Positions 46,807 to 60,110 are shown, counted from the stretch's first letter. The stretch: 64,000 nt of DNA from Prosapia bicincta (GCA_036971475.1 JBAIZL010000002.1:170662024-170726023), one strand, 5' to 3'. Made by a program: numbers and translations. The notes: generated by a model not told the origin, from the letters alone.

Positions 46807-49015
46807 CAATCGGAAGGGAAAGGATACAGACCTATTACACTCATGTCCTTTGTTCTTAAGGGACTTGAAAAACTGGTTGATAGGCATATTAGGGGGGGTG
46901 CTTTGGCCATAAAACCACTGCATTGGAACCAGTATGCTTATCAAGCGAGGAAATCCTGCAAGGGAGCTCTCGATCAAGTGGTTGGTAGGATTGAGCAAAT
47001 GGTCGCCAAGAAAGGTTGTGCCATAGGTGCCTTCCTCGACATTGAAGGGGCTTTCAATAACCCCTAAGTGGAGACGATGGTAAGTGGTGCAAGACGTCAT
47101 GGAGTGGATGCAACCACTTGTGGTTGGATAAGTTCCATGTTAACAAACAGAAGCATTTTTGTAGAGGTGGCAGGGGAGGTGAGAAGGGCGGAGACAAGTC
47201 TGGGCTGTGCACAGGGGGGGGGGGGGTTCTCTCTCCTCTGTTGTGGTGCCTAGTGGTTGACATCCTTATTGAACTCCTGAATGAACAGGGGTACTTCTGT
47301 CTAGGATATGCGGATGACATAGTTGTTCTGATCCTGGGCAGATTCCCTGATACAGTCCTTGAGGTAATCAGAAATCCTCTACGACTGATTGAAGAGTGGT
47401 GGGGTGATTGAAAAGGAGAACCTTAGGGTAAATCCAAAAAAGAATGCTCTCATTAACTTCACCAGACAGCGAAAAGATCTGACGACCAGGATGCCTCGCT
47501 TGTTTGGTGAATACCTTGAGTTTGTGGAGGAGGTGAAGTACCTGGGAGTTACTCTGGACAGGAAACTCACCTGGAACCCACATCTTGAGAGGACAGTTAA
47601 CAGGGCCAAAAGGGCACTGATGACTGTGAGAAGATTGGTGGGTAAGAAATGGGGACTGAAGCCATCTATGATGCACTGGATGTATCTGAGGGTGATAAGA
47701 CCTATGATTACCTATGGAGCTCTGGTGTAGTGGACAAAGGCCATCCAGGCACAGACAAGAGCTAAACTGAGCTCTATCCAGAGATTGGCCTGTCTGTGCA
47801 CACTGGGAGCGATGTCAACTACACCAGGTGCAGCAATGGAAGTAATGCTTAACCTCCCTCCCCTTGAGCTTGTCCTTAGGGGAGAGGCGATGCTGGCGGC
47901 ATGGAGATTGCGCAACTCGAGCAACTGGGCTAACCTCCCAGATGTCTCGGGACATATGAGTATCGAGTGCGTGGTCAAAGAACCCGTCTTGGAAATGGGC
48001 AGCCACATTACTCGAATGTTTGCACCTGACCAGGTCCACCAAACTATGATGGAATGGTCAGGGACATTAACATCGGGAGCTCAGATCTGGTACACAGATA
48101 GCTCCAAGATGGACTTCGGCACTGGAGCGGGGGTGTATTGTAAAAACCCAAGGGTAGAACTAGTTTTTTCCTTGGGGAGGCATACCTCTGTCTTTCAGGC
48201 CGAAGTATATGCTATAAATGCCTGTCTGGGAGAGATAGCGAGAAGGGAAACACACGGGACCCGGATTGCTATTTTCTCCGACAGTCAGGCAGCAATTAAG
48301 GCACTAAACGGACACGTGGTCACCTCGGCCATAGTCAGGGAGTGCCTAATTAACCTACAAGCTCTGGCAAGGCACAATCAAATCAAGTTAGGTTGGGTGC
48401 CAGGGCATAGGGGAATACTTGGAAATGAAGCTGCAGATGCGCTGGCCAGGGAGGGTTCTTCGACTCCCCTGATTGGACTGGAGCCTGCGGTAGGTATTTC
48501 CAAATCCATGGTCAAGATGACAGTGTGAAGGTGGATGGCTGAAAGACACTGTGAGCACTGGATCAGGGCTGAAGGGATGAGACACAGTAAGCTAACCCTT
48601 AGGAAACCTTCCTTGGGGCTTCAGAAGAGTCTCATCTATCTGTCTAGGCAGGAATTGAGGATAGTCCCAGGTCTACTCACGGGGCACTGTGGACTAAGGA
48701 AACATTTGCATAAAATGGGTATCTACAAAGATGAACCAGTGTGCAGATTATGCGGGCAGGAACTGGAGACTGCCACACACATTATTTACAGATGTGAAGT
48801 ACTTGCTGAGAGGCGCTTCAACCTCTTTGGTGATGTAACGGCTTTGGTGGATGCTGAAGGTAAAACTCTAGTCAGGAAACTCCTAAACCTGGTAAGAGGG
48901 AATGGGTTATTTGACTAGATCAGGGAGGTAAGTACAATATACCTTAAGGTAGCAGTGCTTCGGGCAATTCAAACCCGCTCCCAAGTTAGGAAAAAAAAAA
49001 AAAAAATGGTATCGA

Positions 49016-50490
49016 GGATCGTCGATACTTGATTCCCTATTGATTAGTGCTAATTCCGAATGTTTTTTTTAACTGTTAAAATACAAATGTGGTGTAATTT
49101 ATGGGAAATATAATTAATTAACAAATATGTCATTCAATTACTAGTTGTTTTGAATGAACTGAATGATGAAAGCAAATCCCTATTTGAGATCACGAAAATA
49201 TTATTATTATATATGACAACAAAGACGATTGGAAGCATTTCTGGTCCGATCTCCACCATTCTTCTTGGCCTCCTATCATCACTCTCACTAAGGAGGGCTC
49301 CACATTCTCTTTCTCTCTCTCTCTCTCTCCCCATCTTTGGCCACCGCTTCATAGATCTCAAAACAAAACACAAAGAAAAGGTAGTTTGAATTTTTCCAGT
49401 TATAAAAACTGAAATGGCTATTACTGAAGTTATATTATTCTTGAATTTTATAGTTTATTACGGTCGGTGAATCTTAATCTAAAGTGATAATAATATTGTG
49501 AACTGAAGTTCATATTTGTAATTCTAAAATAGTCATTACTTCTATCCGATATGTTTGTCCCTCTTTCAGAAATTCCTATTCATAAATCAAGGACGAACGT
49601 TTTGTGTAGCCTATTATATTAAAACAGAACTTTTAAAAGGCTTCACCATATGGTGAATATGTTAACTATATTCAATGTTACAGAATGTCATTTAGGAATA
49701 TGTAACTTAAAAGAATCAAGAATAGAAACAAAAATTTGAGAATCATAATCGAACATTTAAGGTATTGGCCCATCCCTAAATTCATTACAATTAATATCAG
49801 ATGCAGCATAATGGAAATGATCTCCTCTGTGATTTATTCAAGTGATACCTTCTTAAATGACAACAAACTACAAACAAAATCTTCTAAGAAACATGACATA
49901 GAATCTACCACAAAAACAAACTGTACCTGAAAAAAAAAACAGAATACGTTTGCACCAAGAAAACTTTGCTACCCACAAATATCATACGATTGATACATAA
50001 TAGTGAACACAAAGATGTTAGTAGCTCACTGAAGAAAGTGTGGAAGATGCTGATCATTTAGCGATTTGTTGAGATCCATTACTATTTGAGTTTTACTAAG
50101 CTTTTACTTTATTTTAATCAATTCAATTCCATAAAATTAGTCTTGTTATCTTTTATTAAAAGTATAACAATAAATTTAAACATAATTTAAAACCAAATAT
50201 AACTTTTGAAATGTTTTTAAGCATTTAAACTAAATATTTGTCAATTGGAATTATTAAAAATGTTGTTTCTATATTGAACTAATAAAAAAAAACAGTAAGC
50301 CGTCTTCAATGCAGCTGAAGCCCTCCAGAAGATTAAATGCAGAATATTTCCTTATGTAAACGGAACTTTCTTAAAGAAAACTATAATGACTGTACTCAAG
50401 TGAAGAAACCTGACTTTAATCTAGTCATACAATACATAGATTCACAATCTGAGGTGAGTCGAGTGCTATATAAACTAGAGTCTTTGCTAT
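49016..50490. other. Intron; short CT repeat, no gene
   Basis: A (CT)n run lies at 49305-49329. At 49000-49030, just beyond the LINE, GTATCGAGGATCGTCGATAC is a near-palindrome that formed the target. Open frames here lack support. Confidence 0.4.
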
Positions 50491-50989
50491 TTAACCCTTT
50501 GTCCAGCATTCACATACCAGCATGTGAGATCGCGCAACTGCCAGCAAGAGCATTTCCGTAAATGTATGTTCTACAATTTTTCTCAAATTAGCACTACCGT
50601 AGGTTTACTATTTGTTTCCCTGTGTATTGTGCTGTATTCTAGGTTAAATATTCGCAACTATCTGGACAATAAATAGTATACAGAGAACAGAGCCTCCATT
50701 CTTTTGTGTCTAAAGCCTATGGGTTTTCCTATGTATTTACAGATCGTTTTGAAGTTTGTGCGGTATTTTACAATCAATAAGTATTTTACGAAAAAAGATC
50801 AACAGATAATTTTTAACTAAGAAATTGTCCATAAATGTAAGGTGAAGTTTGGAAAATAAGTAAATAAAACCAAATATTACTATAATTTAAAAAATTAGAA
50901 AAAAGAGAGTGTAAAATTCTTACAAAAATATGTTACTTCCAGGGGTCATATCGGGGGGGGCATGTACATATTGCTAAATAAAGGGTTAA
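50491..50989 (-). mobile_element. piggyBac-like MITE, 499 bp
   Basis: TTAACCCTTT and AAAGGGTTAA ends with intact TTAA at both borders (50491-50494, 50986-50989). Its reverse complement aligns along the MITE at 25953-26571, including the shared words GATCTGTAAATACAT and TATTGTCCAGATAGTTGC. No coding capacity. Confidence 0.78.
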
Positions 50990-51356
50990 AAGACCTCCTT
51001 ATGTCTTCATACTGTAATTCACTACTTGAGTAAATTTAATATTATATGAACTAAAACAATCAATGGAATATAGTGGGTTATTTGAAAATGATTTAATACC
51101 ACAATTTATTTGATTTCACACAAAATCTTAGGGATCAAATAAAGGAATCAAATCTGAGGTATAACACAACTTTCTATTCTGGGCAGGGTTTTTTTTCTTC
51201 TAATACAAATTCCTCTTGCCTAAATTAAAGGTTTTCTATAACCAAAGCTACTACAAAATCCAGATAAACTAGCAAAAGAGATAAATTTCCTCACTAATAA
51301 CAACGGTTTCTTTTTATAATATACCCTCCATTGAATTATTTATAACTAAGAGAAAA
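50990..51356. other. Intron, nothing recognised
   Basis: AT-rich DNA leading into a minisatellite. Confidence 0.4.
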
Positions 51357-51857
51357 GTTTATTTTATCTAATAAGGGGTGTAGAATTATCAACTCAGAAT
51401 ACCGTTTATATTATCTAGTGAGCTGTGTAAAATTATCAACTCAGAATACAGTATATTCTATCTAGTGAGGAGTGTAAAATTATCAACACAGAATACAGTC
51501 TATTTTATCTAGTGAGGGGTGTAAAATTGTCAATTCAGAATACAGTTTATTTTATCTAGTGAGGGGTGTAAAATTATCAACTCAGAATACAGTATATTCT
51601 ATCTAGTGAGGGGTGTAAAATTATCAACACAGAATGCAGTCTATTTTATCTAGTAAGGGGTGTAAAATTGTCAATTCAGAATACAGTTTATTTTATCTAG
51701 CGAAAGGTGTAAAATTATCAACTCAGAATATAGTTTATTTTATCTAGCAGGGGTGTAAAATTATCAACTCAGAATACAGTTTATTTTATCTAGTGAGGGG
51801 TGTGAAATTATCAACTCAGAATACGGTTTATTTTATCTAGTGAGCAGTGTAAAAGTA
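51357..51857. repeat. 47-bp minisatellite, about 10 copies
   Basis: The unit is of the form GTGTAAAATTATCAACTCAG...TTTATCTAGTGAGGG. Starts fall 47 bp apart (51379, 51426, 51473 and on), with small variants. Confidence 0.92.
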
Positions 51858-52653
51858 TCAAACTCAAAGAACTGAAACAAATTTTAAACTAGACAAACTT
51901 CTGAAAGTTTTCAGTTCTTACATATTCTATTTGGTTTCTAATGAAAGAATCCATTATTCTTCTTCTCTATCTAATATCAGTGTCTATCTTCAAATAAGAA
52001 ATAACTGTCATAAAATAAGGACAACTATAAGCTATAAACTGAAATATTATTACAGGTTTTTTTTTTTATAATATATTCAGTTAAAGCTTCATCATACTAT
52101 TTTGTTTTTGTGATATTTACAATTACCTTTAATTTTATAAATATTTAAGAATATTTTATTATAGATTTTCCTTTATTTTTAATCGAATATCTCCTCAAGA
52201 TTGATTTTCAAGGATACAGACAACTAGAGTTTATGAAAATGTTTTGTGGTTTTTTAAATCAATTCACTCTTAAATAAAATAAGTTCACAGTTTAATTTTT
52301 TATTAATTGAGCAAAGTTTTATTCAAATGTGTTTAATAAAGCCAACAAAAAAATGTATTTTAAAAAATTTAATAAATTAAGTATTTTGAAATTTAAACAT
52401 ACACACTTTTAAACCACTTTCCATGTTTACTTTTGCCCTAAAACTTATAAAAAAGAACAGAGTACAGTACACTAGAACAATAAAATAGAAACTTACCTAT
52501 TCAGTCGATTCTTTTAAATTCCCAACACTTTGTTCTACTTGAAACAGAAACATGGACAAGGGTTAGGAGAAAGGTTTAAACAGGGCAGACTTCTATACCT
52601 TTATTTAATTAATACTTTCAACAATTATTTTTAAAACTGTACCTAATTATTAC
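51858..52653. other. Intron, nothing recognised
   Basis: AT-rich DNA before the next exon. Confidence 0.4.
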
Positions 52654-52716
52654 CTTTCTTTTTTACTCCTCTTTGATTTCTTTTTCTTGCCTTTTTTAAA
52701 TTCAGGACTCGAAGAT
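52654..52716 (-). CDS. SRRM2-like gene, exon (second seen)
   Basis: A 63-nt exon between AATTTTCAG and GTAATAATT on the minus strand. It encodes SSSPEFKKGKKKKSKRSKKE. The human SRRM2 segment after its SLVR motif is likewise a Lys-rich run with SSSP words. Codon phases match: AA from the exon at 56222-56485 plus A gives Lys, and AG at its end plus A from 42302 gives Arg. Confidence 0.7.
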
Positions 52717-52909
52717 CTGAAAATTAATCAAATATATGTATATAATATAATATTTATAATAATACATATAAGTAAATAGATTAAAAATTAATTCTTGTAC
52801 AATTGTATGCTATTAATTATATACATTAAAAATAATATAACATTATATAAATTTTATACATTGTTAAAATTACTGTTACTTTATGTCATTACTGTACTTT
52901 TTTTTTTGC

Positions 52910-53935
52910 ATGCATTCACACACGCTCACAAACCCATGTGCATGCATACATACACATGCTCACAAACCCATGTGCATGCATACACACATGGTCACAAACC
53001 CATGTGCATGCATACACACACGCTCACACACCCATGTGCATGCATACACACACGCTCTCAAACCCATGTGCATACATACACTCACGCTCACACACCCATT
53101 AGCATGCATACACACACACACTCACAAACTCATGTGCATGCATACACACATGCTCACAAACCCATGTGCATAGATACACACACGCTCACAAACCCATGTG
53201 CATGCATACACACATGCTCACAAACCCATGTGCATGCATACACACATGCTCACAAACCCATGTGCATGCATACACACACGCTCACACACCCATGTGCATG
53301 CATACACACACGCTCTCAAACCCATGTGCATACATACACTCACGCTCACACACCCATTAGCATGCATACACACACACACTCACAAACTCATGTGCATGCA
53401 TACACACATGCTCACAAACCCATGTGCATAGATACACACACGTCCACAAACCCATGTGCATGCATACATACATGCTCACAAACCCATGTGCATGCATACA
53501 CACATGCTCACAAACCCATGTGCATGCATACACACATGCTCACAAACCCATGTGCATGCATACACACACGCTCACACACCCATGTGCAAGCATACACACA
53601 CGCTCACAAACCCATGTGCATTCATACACACACGCTCTCAAACCCATGTGCATGTATACACTCACGCTCACACACCCATGTACATGCATACACACACACT
53701 CACAAACTCATGTGCATGCATACACACATGCTCACAAATCCATGTGCATAGATACACACACACTCACAAACCCGTGTGCATGCATACACGCACGCTCACA
53801 AACCCATGTGCATGCATACACACATGCTCACAAACCCATGTGCATGCATACACACACATGCATGTGCACACACGCGCTTACAAACCCATGTGTATGCATA
53901 CACACATGCATGTGTACACATCCACTCACAATACC
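52910..53935. repeat. 32-bp CA-rich minisatellite
   Basis: The unit is close to TGCTCACAAACCCATGTGCA plus TGCATACACACA (32 bp), with many variants and larger-order repeats. Thr/His/Cys-rich frames across it are artefacts of the repeat. Confidence 0.92.
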
Positions 53936-54375
<440 letters not shown>

Positions 54376-54624
54376 TTAAAATTGAAAGTAAAGTTTATGA
54401 GACATTTTTTTAAAATCAAGTATTGATTACAGTAAAGTTTTTCCAAAAATTGAATTTCTTAAGCAAGCTTAAATGTATTACTATTACTTTTCTAACATAA
54501 TATATATATAACAAATAGACAGACAACCAAGCAAGATATACTGCACTTTGTTTTTATACGTGAGGAATCATTTGGTGAAATTAGGTCAAATTTTTTATAA
54601 TCACCCTGTCTATACATGTATGTA

Positions 54625-55925
54625 CAGTAAAACGTGTTTAAGCCGGAATCTATTGGGACCAGCATTATTTTCCATCTAAGACAGTTTTCCGGCTTATACA
54701 GTAGTAGTATTGTATGAAGGTAATATTACGTAGACTTTTGCCGAGTTATTTTTAGCATTATGGTTGAGAGAGGTTTCTTAGCTATAAGAATCCCCTACTG
54801 TTATTCCTACTGATCAGACATATGACGCAGTACATAAACATGTTAAAACCTACAGTGCAAAATAAAAAAATATCTAATGCAGCATAGCTTTGTCAAAGTC
54901 CACAATGCATTTTTATCCAAGTCCACAAGACATTTTTAATAGCAAACACTAAAACTACACTTGACAATAAAAGCTTTAAATGAAAGATGCACTTTAGTGA
55001 AAGCTATACAGTATTTTTACCTTTACTCTATTTACAAGTAAATATGCACAGTAGGCCTACGTAAAAATAAAAGAGAATCAAATAGGTTTAAAGAAATCTA
55101 AGATTGACTTTTGTTCTAAAAGATTAGTTTTAGTACTTGCTTCTGTTTCAGTTATTTTTTTAAATTCTAACAAGTTGTGATGAATTCGGGGGCTGTTAAC
55201 ACGTACCACAAAACCTTCTAATTCACAAATTTTCATTATAGCTTTGCCAAATGTTCTTATTTTGTTTTCAATGACCGGACCGTCTTCAATTTCTTCTTCA
55301 CTTTCAATAATTTCATTATTCTCCATTTCAATGATTTCATCCACAGATTTTGGCCCTTCTTCTGTTGCTAGTTCATTGTCAGTACAATTCCTCAGCCGTT
55401 AAATTAGAGTATCCAGTTTCTGTCAACAAATATTTCACAGTGTGCAAGGCAATGTCTTGTATCCCTGTTTCAATAGGATTGTTATTGAGTTCTTCATGTA
55501 CAATAAAACCAGTTTTCTAAATGCATTTTGAACACAGGACTTTGATATTTTCTCGTTAGAGCTCCATATCCATCTTCTAGCATCGAAAACAGTGATGCTA
55601 TTTGTCAATTCCTGCACTGACAACCATGATTTTATGTTTGCAATAAGAGATTGTAAAACATGTTTTCTGTAGTGTACTTTAAGATTTTTAATAACACCCT
55701 GATCCATCGGTTGAGTAACGCTGGTAGTATTGGGCAGAAGAAACACTAATTTTATGTGAGAATAATCTTCACGAGGATAACATGTTGCATTATCCATAAA
55801 TAACAAAATATGGCTGTTATCATGCTTCATTGTATCATTCAAATTTTGAAGCCAATTTTCTATAATGGCTGATGTTATCCACGCCTTCTTGTTAGCATGC
55901 CATTGAACTGGTAGCTGGCCTACAT
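54625..55925 (-). pseudogene. Tigger-type transposon remnant, 5'-truncated
   Basis: The minus strand carries WHANKKAWITSAIIENWLQN, HILLFMDNATCYP (a DDE Asp), SHIKLVFLLPNTTSVTQPMD and QGVIKNLKVHYRKHVLQSL, all classic Tigger/pogo DDE words, then an acidic stretch and the C-terminus EQKSILDFFKPI (stop at 55078). A stop region at 55400-55434 separates the two. The terminal repeat CAGTAAAACGTGTTTAAGCC lies at 54625 next to TA. The N-terminal DNA-binding half is missing beyond 55925. It lies in an intron of the SRRM2-like gene, on the same strand. Confidence 0.8.
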
Positions 55926-56221
55926 TTTTTAAACAAATTTATTTATTATATTATAATAGTCAATACTTTGCAACCATGTTAGCCAAACCATAACTATAAT
56001 ATATATACAATCTGAACAAAATATGTTTATTATTATATAAGAAAACAATTACACACATTATAATGTAAGAAAAAAATGGCTTAACTCATACTAGTTATTT
56101 ATTGCATATAATGTAGTGCTTAAATGTGGTCCAAAAATATGCTTACAAGCTTAAATATACATTTAATTGTAGCCAAAATTTAAATAAATTACTGAAATAT
56201 ATAAGTAATATTACTACTTAC

Positions 56222-56485
56222 TTATCCCTAGCCTTGTGCTTCTTCTTTTTATGAGTGAAATCAGGAGTGGGCGAAGGACTAGGTGTCCTAACTAAACTGT
56301 ATTTGGGTTTAGCTGGTTGGATCATTTGTTCAGACGCAGCTGCTGCTCTAGCTGCTGCTTCTTTTACATGACGTTGTGGATCTAGGCTACTGCCTTCAAC
56401 AAAGAACTCAGAGATGCCAAAAGCTTCTCGAAGTTTTGCATTCTTCTCCTGCTGCGCTTCCGCAATTTGATGTGTCTCTCGAACA
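56222..56485 (-). CDS. SRRM2-like: SRRM2-like gene, exon (first seen)
   Basis: A 264-nt exon between GTTGCAG and GTAAGTAG on the minus strand. It encodes VRETHQIAEAQQEKNAKLRE, AFGISEFFVEGSSLDPQRHV, an Ala-rich helix, then PKYSLVRTPSPSPTPDF and a Lys-rich end. This closely matches the conserved segment of vertebrate SRRM2/SRm300 that follows the cwf21 domain (the ETHQLAE, AFGISDSYVDGSSFDPQRR and YSLVR words). SRRM2 is a nuclear speckle and spliceosome component. The cwf21 domain should be one exon upstream, to the right; I did not find it in this window. Its end phase fits exon 52654-52716. Confidence 0.82.
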
Positions 56486-57295
56486 CTGCAACAGAAAATA
56501 CAATTTATTGTAAATATACAAAGTGACACAGAAAGTGTTGGAGCTGTTACAATGTTACACTGATAAACTGAATAAAACTAAACTGACAACAGTGTATTTA
56601 TATCTGTCTCTCACATCACTGATATTACAAAACAGAATATACCTACCAATGTGGAAAGTCTTCAGCACATTAAAAAAATAATAAAACTTGTGTGAAGCCT
56701 TAAAAATTAAAAATTTCAAAAATAATAATAACCTTGCTACAAAACACACACGCAACCTTATTAATTAAATTTGTTTTTATAAAACTAGCACTATTTTATA
56801 CATATTACACTATAACTACAAAATATATGATTAGATAAATTTGATTACAAATAAATAATAATAAAAAGTTTTTTGACATAAGCTAACAGGTGAACTGGCC
56901 TGGATGTAAGTGTACATTATTCTACTGCACCGCACAATAGCCATACTTCACTGTACACCTCATATCTACAAAGTAACCAAAACAGACTAGGTTACTGAAA
57001 AAAAAAACAAAGTTTTTCAACATAAGGTAATGATCATGGAAGAATAAAACAATGTGCTGGCTATCATCAGTACACAGATATTTACATCAGACAAGGATTT
57101 AACCCCATGCAATGAGCATAACACACTAAACTGATCCAATGGTTAAGGTACATGTGCAGTGTGTGTGTTTACTTGCATAAAGACAGAGCGATGTCGTATA
57201 AATGTCAAAATATGTTACAAAAATGTATTGGGTAAAAGTAAACATTTCTGTTAATACATGAAATTTAAAATTTTACATGATGTAATGGAAAAGGG
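56486..57295. other. Intron or upstream DNA, nothing recognised
   Basis: AT-rich DNA with no coding support on either strand. Confidence 0.4.
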
Positions 57296-58190
57296 TGTCT
57301 CTCAACGGATGGGCTGAGAGAACATAGAGGACCATATCTAAAGTTATAGGTCCCATTATTATTCTTAGATTACAATTACAGGTCAGTGTATAATAATGTG
57401 GAAAATTGTGTCTCTCAATGGATGGGCTGAGAGAACATAGATGACCATATCTAAAGTTTTAGGGACCATTATTATTCTTAGATTACAATTACATGTCAGT
57501 GTATATTAATGTGGAAAATTGTGTCTCTCAATGGAAGGGCTGAGAGAATATAGAGGACCATATCTAAAGTTATAGGGAGCATTATTTTTAAATTACAATT
57601 ACAGGTCAGTGTATATTAATGTGGAAAATTGTGTCTCTCAATGGATGGGCTGAGAGAATATAGAGGACCATATCTAAAGTTATAGGGAGCATTATTTTTA
57701 AATTACAATTACAGGTCAGTGTATATTAATTTGGAAAATTGTGTCTCTCAATGGATGGGCTGAGAGTACATAGAGGACCATATCTAAAGTTATAGGTCCC
57801 ATTATTATTCTTAGATTACAATTACAGGTCAGTGTATATTAATGTGGAAAATTATGTCTCTCAATGGATGGGCTGAGAGAACATAGAGGACCATATCTAA
57901 AGTTATAGGTCCCATTATTATTCTTAGATTACAATTACAGGTCAGTGTATATTAATGTGGAAAATTATGTCTCTCAATGGATGGGCTGAGAGAACATAGA
58001 GGACCATATCTAAAGTTATAGGGCCCATCATTATTCTTAGATTACAATTACAGGTCAGTGTATATTAATGTGGAAAATTATGTCTCTCAATGGAAGGGCC
58101 GAGGGAACATAGATGACCATATCTAAAGTTATAGGGCCCATCATTATTCTTAGATTACAATTACAGGTCAGTGTATATTAATTTGGAACA
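57296..58190. repeat. 110-113-bp minisatellite, about 8 copies
   Basis: The unit begins TGTCTCTCAATGGATGGGCT and contains AGGACCATATCTAAAGTTAT. Starts at 57296, 57409, 57522 and 57632 and onward are 110-113 bp apart. Confidence 0.92.
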
Positions 58191-59518
58191 GTGGTAGTAC
58201 AATCATATTGAATTATTATTTTGTTGTATTATTGTGATTAAAAAGTGATAACACTCCAAGACTAAACAGCTGCTTTGAAATGCTCTGCTGACTACAGAAT
58301 GCTCCCTCCCATTATGCCCTTTCCACTCTACTTGCAAATCAATACTCTAGTGTCCTAAGGGTACACTCCCCTAATATTTAAACCAACTCTATGGTCTAGG
58401 CTCTAGACATGTATAATCCCAACTTTAGTGCAGCAGTTTGTCATAACTGTGAAATAAAATTCAGGAATACAAAAACTGAGTTCCCTTTAATGTTATATTT
58501 TTTTTTGTTTTTAAAGAAATGTTGACAAGATAGAAATTATATTGTTATTATTGATTCAAATATTCATTAACTTTAAAATTAATTATCTATTACAAAAAAA
58601 CTTTTATATTATAAAAGTTTATTTGAAAAGAAAAGGAACTATTGTGAATATTAATAGAACTTATTCAAGGTTTATTGTTCTATTGAAAATTTTAAAAATA
58701 AAAGTATGATAAATATAAATGCCTTGTTTACATATAAAGTAAATGCCTGACCTTTATGTATTACTACACCACTCATAGACCATAGATATGAAACTATGGG
58801 AAGCTTCAGCCAAGGTTTGTAGCCTGACTGGGAGCTCGTAAGTTGTTAGAAAAAAAACATTAAAAACGCCACTACTTTTCTGACCGAGCATTTAGTAACT
58901 TATATTGACGTTAAGAATTAATAACCTAAATTTAACTGATAATGAATAAATGGGGGTAATCATGCTATGACATACAGCTAACACTTTAATTAAATGAAAA
59001 CATGACTTCATACAGCACATTTTATATGGGCTTAGGTTAGTTTGCATTGCATTTAATTTAAAAACGTTAGGTTATTTTACTTTTTTTATTGTATGTAAGT
59101 AAAAGTAAAAATGCTTTTGAATTGAAAACGAGTTAAATAAGTTAATAAATATATTAAACTATAAAAAACTCTTACTAAATAAATTTGATATAATAAAAAT
59201 GTTTTGTGTGTGTGTTAATGAATTGAGGTAATAGATGTAGAATTAGACTAAATTGTTTTGTTTGGGGAAAGATACGAATGAGGCTATTATATTTAAAGCA
59301 TTTAAGTCTATGATGTCAAATGTTGTTTTTTTGAACTCATGAATTATTTCTTCGTAAACGCAAAAGAGGATAAGAGGAAGATGTAATTATCTAAAAGCAC
59401 TCGAATAAATAAATAGAATTATAGCGACACTGTAAACTTTTCCCAATATAAATAAATCTATTTTCTATAAAAATGTGAGAAATTAAATTGAATTTATTCA
59501 CAACATCTGAACCTTATT
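58191..59518. other. No gene seen
   Basis: AT-rich DNA without recognised structure. Confidence 0.4.
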
Positions 59519-60110
59519 TCAGAATGTTTCTTCAACCAAGGCTGAACCATTTATTAATATACAACTACCCTCGTCTACAAATATTCCAACTTCAGTTAGA
59601 TAAATGTTAGCGTTAGTTGTACCGTCAGTTCCGCCCGGAAGAGTAGGGTACAGTCGAATCACTTTGTGAAAAATCGAGGTGTTGGATGCGCAGAGCCAAA
59701 AGGTGGCAGTGCGCATGCGCGTTAGAGCGACAACTCTGAGCGACACTTCAGTTGAACGTAAAAACAGCCGGTGGTGGATTTATGCGTACCTTTCCCAAAA
59801 CATTTGCTGGTGTTCTGTTTTGATTTAGGTTTTATGTTATCTTTTATGTTTTATAGTGCACGTGTTTTTAGTTTCTTTAAGAAATGGTGCAACCGGGTAG
59901 TACCCAGGATTTTCTTCTTCACGTCCATCAATGAATCAACTCAGCCGAAAGTATGTCGTCAGGCTAGTAGCGTTTCTACTTAGAACTTTCTCTTCCTCCT
60001 CCCCCTTAGCACGTGGCCAAACATCACCCCTCACCCCCACATGCCTGTGCGATGCGATTTTTGTCAAAATGATTCATCTGTATCCAATGACCTTGAGGTT
60101 ACGGTGTGGC
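59519..60110. repeat. Imperfect inverted repeat with a 75-codon frame
   Basis: TACAGTCGAATCACTTTGTG (about 59650) and, inverted, CAAAATGATTCATCTGTA (about 60065) share a diverged block of about 45 bp that includes AAAAATCG. A minus-strand frame (59746-59519) containing IRLYPTLPGGTDGTTNANIY overlaps it. I do not recognise the product. The repeat suggests a decayed mobile element. Confidence 0.35.
59710..59721. promoter_or_regulatory. NRF1-type palindrome TGCGCATGCGCG
   Basis: A perfect match to the NRF1 consensus in a small CpG-richer patch, rare in this AT-rich window. It could mark a promoter, but there is no transcript evidence and it lies in a repeat arm. Confidence 0.3.

Larger units (their letters stand above)
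43917..48918 (+). pseudogene. LINE ORF2: endonuclease, RT, RNase H (broken)
   Basis: It starts MIKILQVNLQRSRAA. The APE-type endonuclease shows LVLIQEPWI, VGMDANSHHTSWGS, LDITVALN and SSSDHRHIRYD, with a frameshift near 44215. The RT begins about 45240 (PYKSPSPDGIYPVLLQQG, KVVFIPKP), is split by the insert at 45435-46806, and resumes with GYRPITLMSFVLKGLEKLVD, FLDIEGAFNNP, LGCAQGG, GYADDIVVL (catalytic Asp pair) and VKYLGVTLDRKL. RNase H shows WYTDSSKMDFGTGAG, VFQAEVYAINACL, IFSDSQAAIKAL and GWVPGHRGILGNEAADALAR. The end has CRLCGQELETATHIIYRCE. Stops or shifts occur near 47065, at a run of 13 G (47214-47226), near 47408, 47728 and 48526. The protein copies LINE RNA at a nicked target; this copy is inactive. 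Confidence 0.88.
43096..49005 (+). mobile_element. LINE (non-LTR retrotransposon) with RNase H, interrupted by a DNA transposon
   Basis: ATGGTATCGA occurs just before the 5' end (43086-43095) and just after the 3' poly-A (49006-49015), giving a 10-bp target duplication. The element is far richer in G and C than its surroundings. Its order is 5' region, ORF2 with endonuclease, RT, RNase H and a C-terminal Cys/His cluster, then poly-A. Subtracting the 1372-bp insert leaves about 4.5 kb. The RNase H and motif words fit the R1/LOA/I/Jockey assemblage; I cannot choose the clade by eye. Confidence 0.88.

Noticed and set aside
59519..59746. 75-residue frame as the missing SRRM2 N-terminal exon
   Set aside because: A faint likeness to the PT.RGSGTNGYVQ start is not convincing, and the block is part of an inverted repeat.
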